Shown one piece after another: positions 57,219 through 64,000 of a stretch of 64,000 bases of DNA. This DNA is from an uncultured Nioella sp. (GTDB lineage Bacteria; Pseudomonadota; Alphaproteobacteria; Rhodobacterales; Rhodobacteraceae). A program made the translations under genes and the position numbers. The DNA lies in contig CANMJH010000003.1 in NCBI GenBank assembly GCA_947498125.1, forward strand, positions 1-64,000. The letters are read 5' to 3'. The notes beneath the pieces were generated by a model, which ran no database searches, was not told the origin of the DNA, and saw only the letters and a list, made by a program, of their open reading frames with translations. The first letter of the stretch is position 1, and each line of letters begins with the position of its first letter.

Positions 57219-58085
57219 CTAGGCGCGTATCATGCTTCCTGCGCCTTGCTCGGTGAAAAGCTCCAGCAACACGGCATTATCTGCCCGGCCGTCCAAAATG
57301 ACGACAGCCCGCACGCCGCCACGCGCTGCGGCTACGGCGGTATCGGTTTTTGGGATCATCCCGCCTGCGATCGTGCCAGCGTTTACCATTTCTTCGACTT
57401 CTGTGGCGCTCAGCTCGGTCAATACCTCGCCATCGGCGTTCTTTACGCCAGCCACATCCGTCAGCAACAAAAGTCGGTCAGCTTCAAGCGCTGCTGCAAT
57501 AGCGCCCGCTGCGGTGTCGCCATTGATATTGAAGGTTTCGCCATTCCGGCCAGCGCCGAGAGGCGCGATCACGGGAATGATGTTACTTTTGAAAAGGTTG
57601 TGCAGAACGGTTGGGTCGACATCCGTTGGTTCACCCACAAAGCCAAGCGCCGGATCTGCTGGATCACAAGTAATCAGCCCGGCATCTTTACCCGACAGGC
57701 CGACGGCCCGCCCGCCCTGATCGTTGATCGCCTGCACGATGCGTTTATTGACGCGCCCGGACAGAACCATTTCGACGACTTCAACGGTCGCTTCGTCTGT
57801 CACCCGTTTGCCGTTCACGAACTCTGACTTTACGCCCAGTTTGGCCAGCATCTCATTGATCATCGGCCCGCCGCCGTGAACGATTACGGGGTTCGCACCA
57901 ACCTGCTGCATCAAAACGATATCGCGGGCAAAGCTGGCCATGGCGGCGTCATCGCCCATCGCGTGGCCCCCAAATTTGATTACAACAATCGCATCCGTAT
58001 AGCGCTGCATGAAGGGCAAAGCCTCGGACAGGGTCCGGGCGGTGGCGGCGTGGCTGCTGCTGGTCATTGGGATTTGGTTCTTCAT
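57219..58085 (-). CDS. argB: Acetylglutamate kinase
   Basis: 288 residues; N-acetylglutamate kinase of arginine synthesis. The amino-acid kinase motif [13 protein letters not shown] (about 33-45) and [16 protein letters not shown] (about 68-83) are typical. [25 protein letters not shown] follows near the C-terminus. An ATG six codons downstream (58067) is an alternative start. Order yidC-MOSC-engB-argB is common in this family. Confidence 0.94.
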   Translation of the reverse strand: MKNQIPMTSSSHAATARTLSEALPFMQRYTDAIVVIKFGGHAMGDDAAMASFARDIVLMQQVGANPVIVHGGGPMINEMLAKLGVKSEFVNGKRVTDEATVEVVEMVLSGRVNKRIVQAINDQGGRAVGLSGKDAGLITCDPADPALGFVGEPTDVDPTVLHNLFKSNIIPVIAPLGAGRNGETFNINGDTAAGAIAAALEADRLLLLTDVAGVKNADGEVLTELSATEVEEMVNAGTIAGGMIPKTDTAVAAARGGVRAVVILDGRADNAVLLELFTEQGAGSMIRA

Positions 58086-58146
58086 CGTTCCGGGGCTCTT
58101 AAGTGTTGACCCTTGTTAGCGATGGGCGCGCCCGTCAACAAGAGCC

Positions 58147-58797
58147 TCAGGAGATGCCGGCAATGATCGCGCGCAATGTCGGGATACCTTCGCCTTTATC
58201 CGAAGAGGTCACGACAAGTTCTGGGAATGCGGCGGGGTGGCGGGCCAAAGCGCCGCGAACCTGCGTCAGGATCTTTTCGCGATCCCTGTCTTTGATCTTG
58301 TCCGCTTTGGTCAAAACAACTTGAAATGGCACAGCAGACTTGTCGAGAAGGTCCATAATCTCTTCATCAACGGCTTTCACGCCGTGGCGGCTGTCGATCA
58401 AGACAAAGGCGCGGCGCAGGTTGGCCCGGCCAGATAGATATGCCTTCAACAGGCGCTGCCATTTTTCAACAACCGGAACCGGGGCATTGGCAAAACCATA
58501 GCCCGGCAGGTCGACCACATAGTGGCTGTCGGCTGCGGTGAAAAAGTTGATCTCTTGCGTGCGGCCGGGTGTGTTTGACGCGCGGGCAAGGGCCTTACGA
58601 CCTGTTACCGCGTTGATCAATGTTGACTTACCCACATTCGAGCGACCCGCGAAGCAAATCTCGACGCGGTCATCCGGCGGCATGCCATCCATCGCGACAA
58701 CGCCTTTTACGAATTCGGTGCCTGCCGCAAACAGCAAGCGGCCCTTTTCACGGGTAAAGTCGTCTGGCTCTTCTGCCAAAGGGAATTTGATTTCCAT
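58147..58797 (-). CDS. engB: Ribosome biogenesis GTPase EngB/YsxC
   Basis: 216 residues; GTPase needed for 50S assembly. G1 is FAGRSNVGKSTLINAVTG (about 50-67), G2/G3 lies in PGRTQEINFF and VDLPGYGFA, and G4 is LTKADKI. The start MEIKFPLAEEP at 58797 is preferred over a frame extended into the MOSC gene. Confidence 0.93.
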   Translation of the reverse strand: MEIKFPLAEEPDDFTREKGRLLFAAGTEFVKGVVAMDGMPPDDRVEICFAGRSNVGKSTLINAVTGRKALARASNTPGRTQEINFFTAADSHYVVDLPGYGFANAPVPVVEKWQRLLKAYLSGRANLRRAFVLIDSRHGVKAVDEEIMDLLDKSAVPFQVVLTKADKIKDRDREKILTQVRGALARHPAAFPELVVTSSDKGEGIPTLRAIIAGIS

Positions 58798-58798
58798 C

Positions 58799-59542
58799 TC
58801 AGATGACCTCAACCTGATCGCCAAGCGCCAGGGCGCCGCTTTTCGTGACCTCGGCATAGACGCAAAATTCCTGCGCGTCGCCAAGCGCTTTGAGTGTATC
58901 AGCATCTCGTTTGCCCGTCGCGGGGTTCACCGTCGTGGCAAGACAACGCACAACCGGTTCGCGGATAATGAGCTCGGCTTCTCCAAGGCGCAGGGTCTTC
59001 CCGACAAGATCAGCTTCCTGAAACGGTTCCCATCCATCGAACCAGATATTCGCCCGCCAGCGCTTTGTGGACAGCTCTTTACCGACACGGTCTTCGATCA
59101 CATGGTGCGACGCAAGGTTGCCAATCGCGATCGAGGGGAACCTGCTATCCGTCAAACCCTGACCCGTTGAACGGATCAGCCGCGTAGAATGCGCGCGCCC
59201 TTCAACCATCAAGGGTTTGGTCCAAGCAACCAGCGCGTCGCGATCTTCATCAGGGTTGAACGTCAGGTCTGGTAGGTCGGGATGATGCACGGTCAGCAAA
59301 TTGCGGACCTCATCAAATTCGCATGTGATGGCCATCAGGCTTGGCGTGCCCGCCCCGCGCGAAAAATTTCGGCAGGACGCCCATTCGCTCAAATCGCCCG
59401 AGACTTTGGCACCCTCATGCGTGACGGCCCAGACCCGATCCCAAGGGAAGGTTTGTCCGGCCGTCAGCGTGGCCCGGTCAAGTGCCTCATATCCGTGGCC
59501 CTTGACCGGATGACGCCAAAGTTGGCTGACCGTGGCGCTCAT
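58799..59542 (-). CDS. MOSC-domain protein
   Basis: 247 residues with an N-terminal MOSC beta-barrel region (SATVSQLWRHPVKGHGYEALDRATL) and a MOSC sulfur-carrier domain (about 110-235), with the conserved cysteine in EPVVRCLATTVNPATGKRD. Such proteins are thought to handle sulfur or molybdenum-cofactor substrates; the function of this type is unknown. It ends one base from the EngB start and overlaps yidC at its 5' end. Confidence 0.85.
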   Translation of the reverse strand: MSATVSQLWRHPVKGHGYEALDRATLTAGQTFPWDRVWAVTHEGAKVSGDLSEWASCRNFSRGAGTPSLMAITCEFDEVRNLLTVHHPDLPDLTFNPDEDRDALVAWTKPLMVEGRAHSTRLIRSTGQGLTDSRFPSIAIGNLASHHVIEDRVGKELSTKRWRANIWFDGWEPFQEADLVGKTLRLGEAELIIREPVVRCLATTVNPATGKRDADTLKALGDAQEFCVYAEVTKSGALALGDQVEVI

Positions 59543-61344
59543 GCTTCGTCCTTGGACTTTCGTTTCAGGCTTCTCAGGATGTTGCCAAAGACGTCTGGTT
59601 TATGCCCGTGCAAGCGCATGATTGTATATTGTTGGATGAAGGTCACCGTGTTGTTGGTGATCCAGTAGACCAACAGGCCGCTGGCAAAACTACCCAGCAT
59701 GAACATGAAGACCCAAGGCATCCACGCAAAGATCATTGCTTGAGTGGCATCAGTGGGGGCCGGGTTCAGCTTTTGCTGTAGCCACATCGAGATACCGAGG
59801 ATGAGCGGCATGATACCGATAAAGGCAAGCGCCATGATTGTGCCGGGTTCTGGCGCGGGGTTTGGCAGCAGGCCAAAGAGGTTGATGATCGAGCTGGTAT
59901 CGGGCGCCGACAAGTCATTTAGCCACCCAAAGAACGGCGCGTGACGCAGTTCCAGCGTGACGAAAATCACCTTATAGAGCGAGAAGAAGATCGGGATCTG
60001 CATCAGGATCGGTAAACAGCCCGCGGCGGGGTTCACCTTTTCCTTCTTATACAGCTCCATCATGCTTTGCTGCAGCTTCTGCCGGTCATCGCCAATACGT
60101 TCTTTTAGCTCTTCGACCTTCGGTTGCAGTTCTTTCATCCGCGCCATCGAGACGTAGGATTTATACGCCAGAGGGAATAGGATTGCTTTGATCAAAAGCG
60201 TCAGCGCAACAATTGCGACGCCCATATTGCCAATAATAAGGTTCAGGTTGTGCAGCAGCCAGAAGATCGGCTTGGTCAGGAAGAAGAACCAACCCCAGTC
60301 GATGACATCCAAGAAACCTTCGATGCCTTCTTGCTCATAGCCGCGGATCGCTTCCCATTCCTTCGCGCCCGCAAACAGCTGTGTTGTGGCTTCGCCGGTC
60401 TCACCGGCTGCGATGGTCATCGTGGGAAGGCGTGCTTCGGTTTGGTAGATCTCAGCGCCATCGACATAGCGCGCCACAGCGGTAAAGGGCTGGCCTTCAC
60501 CGGGAACCAGCGTCGCCATCCAATATTTGTCTGCAAAACCGATCCAGCCGTTTTCAGTGACTTCCGTCACCTCCGCGCGCGATCCTTCGCGTTGAACGTA
60601 ATCGAGTTCAGCAATCTCGTCATAGTCAAGATAATGGCGGGTGCCATCGGAGCTTTGCACCAGACCCTCATGGCTGATGAAGAAATTCTCAAGCTCTGGC
60701 AGGCCGTGACGTGCGACGATGCCATAGGGCGCCATACGGATCGCGGCGTCGGTCGTGTTCTCGACGCTTTGGGTGATTGTGAACATGAAATGCTCATCAA
60801 TCGAGATCATGCGCCGGAAGATCAGGCCATTGCCGTTATCCCAAACCAGCGTAACCGGGCTGTTCTCGGACAGGGTCTCGCCGCTTTCAACTTGCCAAGG
60901 TGTGCTGTCGCCGGGGACGTCCTCATAGGCAAGATCACCACCGGGCGTCCAACCGTATAGCGCGTAATAGGCGGCATCTTGGCCAACAGGGTTCAGCAGA
61001 TGGACGTTGTCCGACCCTTCGTCCAAGGTTTCGTAATAGTCGCGCAAAAGCAAATCATCGAAACGGCCACCGGTCAGCGCAATCGTTCCGAGCAGAGCGT
61101 CCGTTTCAATCGCAACGCGTTCAGTTTCCAATGCCGCGGTAGGGGCAGTGCTAGGCGCCGCGCCGTCGACCGCAGGTGGGGCGATAGCGATGGTTTCGCC
61201 ATTCTCGTCAACAACCACAACAGCAGCTGTTTCAGGAGCCGCTTCTTCTGGCGGCAACTCTGGTGGGAATAAAAGTGTCCAACCCAGAATCACGGCCATT
61301 GATAGGGCCATTGCAAGAATGAGGTTCTTGTTCTGATCTTCCAT
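59539..61344 (-). CDS. yidC: Membrane protein insertase YidC
   Basis: 601 residues; YidC/Oxa1 insertase for membrane proteins. MEDQNKNLILAMALSMAVILGWTLLF is the N-terminal anchor (start 61344 favoured over a TTG 39 bases upstream). A periplasmic beta domain (about 55-340) follows, then the core helices with the cytoplasmic coiled region SYVSMARMKELQPKVEELKERIGDD and INPAAGCLPILMQIPIFFSLYKV-like VNPAAGCLPILMQIPIF. The C-terminal helices and basic tail are present. The usual rpmH-rnpA-yidD upstream neighbours are absent; an EAL gene lies there instead. Confidence 0.95.
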   Translation of the reverse strand: MEDQNKNLILAMALSMAVILGWTLLFPPELPPEEAAPETAAVVVVDENGETIAIAPPAVDGAAPSTAPTAALETERVAIETDALLGTIALTGGRFDDLLLRDYYETLDEGSDNVHLLNPVGQDAAYYALYGWTPGGDLAYEDVPGDSTPWQVESGETLSENSPVTLVWDNGNGLIFRRMISIDEHFMFTITQSVENTTDAAIRMAPYGIVARHGLPELENFFISHEGLVQSSDGTRHYLDYDEIAELDYVQREGSRAEVTEVTENGWIGFADKYWMATLVPGEGQPFTAVARYVDGAEIYQTEARLPTMTIAAGETGEATTQLFAGAKEWEAIRGYEQEGIEGFLDVIDWGWFFFLTKPIFWLLHNLNLIIGNMGVAIVALTLLIKAILFPLAYKSYVSMARMKELQPKVEELKERIGDDRQKLQQSMMELYKKEKVNPAAGCLPILMQIPIFFSLYKVIFVTLELRHAPFFGWLNDLSAPDTSSIINLFGLLPNPAPEPGTIMALAFIGIMPLILGISMWLQQKLNPAPTDATQAMIFAWMPWVFMFMLGSFASGLLVYWITNNTVTFIQQYTIMRLHGHKPDVFGNILRSLKRKSKDEA

Positions 61345-61467
61345 CGCGCGATCCAGCCTCTTTTTGAAGTCACGCAGGTTCAACAGAGTAAGGCTGGAAA
61401 GGTCAAGCGCTTTTCCCCGGTTGAGGCGGTGAGCGCGCGAATTGGCCCCGAAAATACCGTGTGTTGT

Positions 61468-63018
61468 CTAGCCAGCGCGGCGTCCAATACGCGGAGCCTT
61501 GGCAATCTTCTGGTTATGTTCGCGAATCCAAGAGATCGTATCTTCAAACGGCATCGGACGCGCCAATCCGAAACCTTGCAGGTAATCGCACCCAAGTTGC
61601 GCCAAAATGCTCTGCTCTGCTTGCGTTTCGACACCCTCGGCAATCGTAGAAACCCCAAGGCGCTCTGCCAGTGCCAGTATGCCTGCCACGACCGCACGTT
61701 GAGACGGCTCATGATCCATTCGGGTTACAAAGCTACGGTCAATTTTTATGCGGTTGACCTGAAATCGTGCGATGTTGGCGATCGAGCTTTGACCTGTCCC
61801 AAAATCATCAAGATCCATATTAAATCCGTGATTTCCAAGTTTTTGGATGTTTTGGACGATCACATCATCTTCGGAACTTGCCGCAACGGTTTCGAGAATT
61901 TCGACCGTTAGGCGCGCCGGGTTTAATTCGAAACGATCCACTTCCCATTTGACGCGTTCGGCCAGAGTTGGGTCGCGCAATTCGTCGGCGGAAAAATTGA
62001 CTGACACCGATGGCACTTTTATTCCTGTCGCGTCCCAGCTTTTGATTGCATGGAGCGATTGAGTCAGGATGCATTCCCCAAGCCGTGTCATGCCACCGGC
62101 ATCCGCGATTGCTGGTAAGAATTCGAAAGGCAGGATGACACCATGTTGTGGGTGATGCCAGCGCGCCAGCGCCTCGAACCCCGATATCTCGCCTGTATCT
62201 GTGCTGACCTGTGGTTGAAACCAAGGTTGTATGGCACCAGAGCTGAGCGCGGCATCAACCTCTTCCGCCAATTCATTTCTGCGGATCGCGCCGGTCTTGA
62301 TTTTATCTGAATATCCGCGAATCGCTGAGGGGCCATTTCTGCGAGCTTCAACCAATGCGGTAAGGGCGGCATCCAAAACAACTTCCGCGCGCGGCTGATC
62401 GCATTGTTCTGGCGTTGCGAACCCGACGGAGACGGACGGATGAATGGCCGTGCCGTCGATTGCAATTGGCTCGGACATGGCCGTTTGCAAGCGTTCAATC
62501 AAAGCCAAAACCACATCAAGTTTGGCCGATTGGATTGGTTCCAGCAGAATAGCAAACCGTGCCTCGCCGATTGTCGCGACAAAGTCATTGCGGCGCACTG
62601 CGGCGCGAAGCCGTTCAGCGCTTCGGCGAAGAATTTCGTCATGAGCGATTGCCCCCCACCTTGCCGAGAGGTCTGAAAAATCGTCAAGCTCGGCAACGAG
62701 ACAGGCCGTATGACGTGACCGCCGCACGGCATCTTCAATCACTGCAACGGCTTCCATCTGAAACTCTTCCCGCAGCGGCAGGTCCGTGACATTATCTTTC
62801 GGCAGATTGTTTCGCGAGTTTCCCGCCGTTGGCCGCAATGCTTGTAAGGCCAGAAGTGTTGGCAATAAAAAGCAAGTCGCAATAATTGCGCCAGTTTGCC
62901 CAAGCCAGATTGCACCTAATCCAAATAATGGGAAAAACGCGAGTATCTCGACGCGAGACAGAGCATATCTGACGCCATCAGCCAGATTTGAAATGTAACT
63001 GGATCCCTGTTTCCGCAT
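61468..63018 (-). CDS. Membrane-anchored GGDEF-EAL protein, probable c-di-GMP phosphodiesterase
   Basis: 516 residues. Two N-terminal membrane helices (about 24-66) precede a degenerate GGDEF domain (about 105-265), where the GGDEF signature reads GEARF in VATIGEARFAILL. The EAL domain (about 270-505) has intact catalytic motifs: FEALAR, VSVNFSADELRD, EILETVA, MDLDDFGTGQSS, IKIDRSFV, AEGVETQAEQ and the QGFGLARPM end. This suggests cleavage of c-di-GMP with a regulatory, non-cyclase GGDEF. The start at 63018 avoids an upstream extension. Confidence 0.88.
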   Translation of the reverse strand: MRKQGSSYISNLADGVRYALSRVEILAFFPLFGLGAIWLGQTGAIIATCFLLPTLLALQALRPTAGNSRNNLPKDNVTDLPLREEFQMEAVAVIEDAVRRSRHTACLVAELDDFSDLSARWGAIAHDEILRRSAERLRAAVRRNDFVATIGEARFAILLEPIQSAKLDVVLALIERLQTAMSEPIAIDGTAIHPSVSVGFATPEQCDQPRAEVVLDAALTALVEARRNGPSAIRGYSDKIKTGAIRRNELAEEVDAALSSGAIQPWFQPQVSTDTGEISGFEALARWHHPQHGVILPFEFLPAIADAGGMTRLGECILTQSLHAIKSWDATGIKVPSVSVNFSADELRDPTLAERVKWEVDRFELNPARLTVEILETVAASSEDDVIVQNIQKLGNHGFNMDLDDFGTGQSSIANIARFQVNRIKIDRSFVTRMDHEPSQRAVVAGILALAERLGVSTIAEGVETQAEQSILAQLGCDYLQGFGLARPMPFEDTISWIREHNQKIAKAPRIGRRAG

Positions 63019-63144
63019 ATTTACCTCAAGTCTCAACGACACTGATTTACGACCAGAAAGTCTGAGCGCCCCCAATCACAGCTAAGTCAAACACCCTGAC
63101 AGGCTGTTAATGGGTAGAGGTAAATGTCCTTTTTTTAGCGAAAA

Positions 63145-63972
63145 TTATTCCGAACGCATCAAGCCCGGAAAGTCAAAAAGCGCGGGATCAAGCAAATGCG
63201 ACGGGCGCGTATTCATCAGGGCAGAAAACATTTTTTGACGGCGCCCCGGACTACGTGTTTCCCATTCGTCCAACATTTTTTTGATTTGCTGGCGCTGTAA
63301 CCCGTCCTGGCTACCGCATAAGTCACAGGGAATTATGGGGTATTTCAGGGCGTTTGCAAATTTCTCGCAATCGGTTTCGGCGACATGGGCAAGGGGTCGG
63401 TAAACAAACAGATCCCCTTCATCATTGACCAATTTCGGCGGCATCGTAGCCAGCTTGCCTCCGTGAAACAAATTTAGAAAAAATGTTTCCAAAATATCGT
63501 CGCGATGGTGGCCCAAAACAACGGCGCTACACCCTTCTTCGCGCGCAATTCGGTAAAGATTTCCACGGCGAAGACGCGAACACAGGGCACAATAGGTGCG
63601 CCCTTGCGGAACTTTATCCATAACTATCGAGTAGGTGTCTTGATATTCGACGCGATGTGGAACGCCCATTTCCTCCAGAAACTCGGGCAGAACCGTAGCG
63701 GGAAAACCGGGCTGACCCTGGTCGAGGTTGCAGGCAACAATCTCAACCGGCAGCACTCCGCGCCATTGCAACTCGGTCAACGCTGCTAAAAGTGTGTAGC
63801 TGTCCTTGCCGCCTGACAAGCACACCAACCAGCGCGTACCGCGTTCGATCATTCCATAGCGTTCAATGGCTTCACGAGTTTCGCGAATAATGCGCTTACG
63901 GAGTTTTTTGAACTCGGTCGTCTGGGGCGCGTTGTGAAACAGCTTATGAATATCGTTATGGTCGTCGAGCAT
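63145..63972 (-). CDS. ttcA: tRNA 2-thiocytidine(32) synthetase TtcA
   Basis: 275 residues; TtcA modifies cytidine 32 of some tRNAs using a 4Fe-4S cluster and ATP. The PP-loop is [12 protein letters not shown] (about 51-62), the cysteines [10 protein letters not shown] (about 130-139) bind the cluster, and the later [12 protein letters not shown] is the third-Cys segment. Complete; ends inside the window 28 bases before its right edge. Confidence 0.94.
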   Translation of the reverse strand: MLDDHNDIHKLFHNAPQTTEFKKLRKRIIRETREAIERYGMIERGTRWLVCLSGGKDSYTLLAALTELQWRGVLPVEIVACNLDQGQPGFPATVLPEFLEEMGVPHRVEYQDTYSIVMDKVPQGRTYCALCSRLRRGNLYRIAREEGCSAVVLGHHRDDILETFFLNLFHGGKLATMPPKLVNDEGDLFVYRPLAHVAETDCEKFANALKYPIIPCDLCGSQDGLQRQQIKKMLDEWETRSPGRRQKMFSALMNTRPSHLLDPALFDFPGLMRSE

Positions 63973-64000
63973 GCGTCAAAACCCTGAAAAAGTCTGGCCT

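Overview
The window looks like a piece of chromosome from a marine alphaproteobacterium of the Rhodobacteraceae (Roseobacter-like). This rests on gene content and order: red-type cbbLS with cbbX, an AapJQMP-type amino-acid ABC transporter, an ATP12-type F1 assembly chaperone, a split ribosomal operon rplO-secY-adk-rpsM-rpsK-rpoA-rplQ, and a yidC-MOSC-engB-argB block. No insertion sequence, phage gene, CRISPR array, tRNA or rRNA was seen. All identifications come from reading the sequence against remembered families; no search was run.

Region 1 (1-3.1 kb): a fused acyl-CoA transferase, a DUF454 membrane protein and an RluE-type pseudouridine synthase. Region 2 (3.2-18.9 kb) is a catabolic locus for an acidic, uronate-containing polysaccharide, most likely alginate oligomers. 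It holds a GntR/FCD regulator, a glucarate-dehydratase-like enolase, an AlgS-M1-M2-Q-like ABC importer, a PL15-like exolyase, a DEH-reductase-like SDR, a beta-hydroxyacid dehydrogenase with a YihU-like substrate motif, an MFS carrier, a DMT-family permease, and a divergent kdgF-kduI-kduD operon with a translationally coupled P-loop kinase-like gene. An identical 14-bp sequence with a GntR/FCD-like core lies in the two divergent intergenic regions that bracket the locus (5353 and 19030). It is the best regulatory hint in the window.

Region 3 (19.3-35.0 kb): monomeric isocitrate dehydrogenase converges, through a bidirectional terminator, on a twelve-gene Calvin-Benson-Bassham operon read on the minus strand (F-P-T-G-K-A-L-S-X-E-Z-Y). 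cbbR is divergent at its head. RuBisCO active-site residues are intact, so autotrophic or mixotrophic CO2 fixation is plausible.

Region 4 (35-40.6 kb): mixed housekeeping and unknown genes, including gltX, a GFA protein, a metallo-beta-lactamase-fold protein and a MATE pump. Region 5 (40.6-46.2 kb): the distal half of the spc/alpha ribosomal operon, with several hairpins between genes. Region 6 (46.2-50.7 kb): rarA, a small unknown gene, crcB, an RluC-type synthase, a HAD phosphatase and ATP12; most of these are coupled by 4-base overlaps. Region 7 (50.9-56.0 kb): aapJQMP, in which the AapM-like permease carries an unusual ~185-residue acidic helical insert. Region 8 (56.0-64.0 kb, minus strand): sixA, an Fe-S protein, argB, engB, a MOSC protein, yidC, a GGDEF-EAL protein and ttcA.
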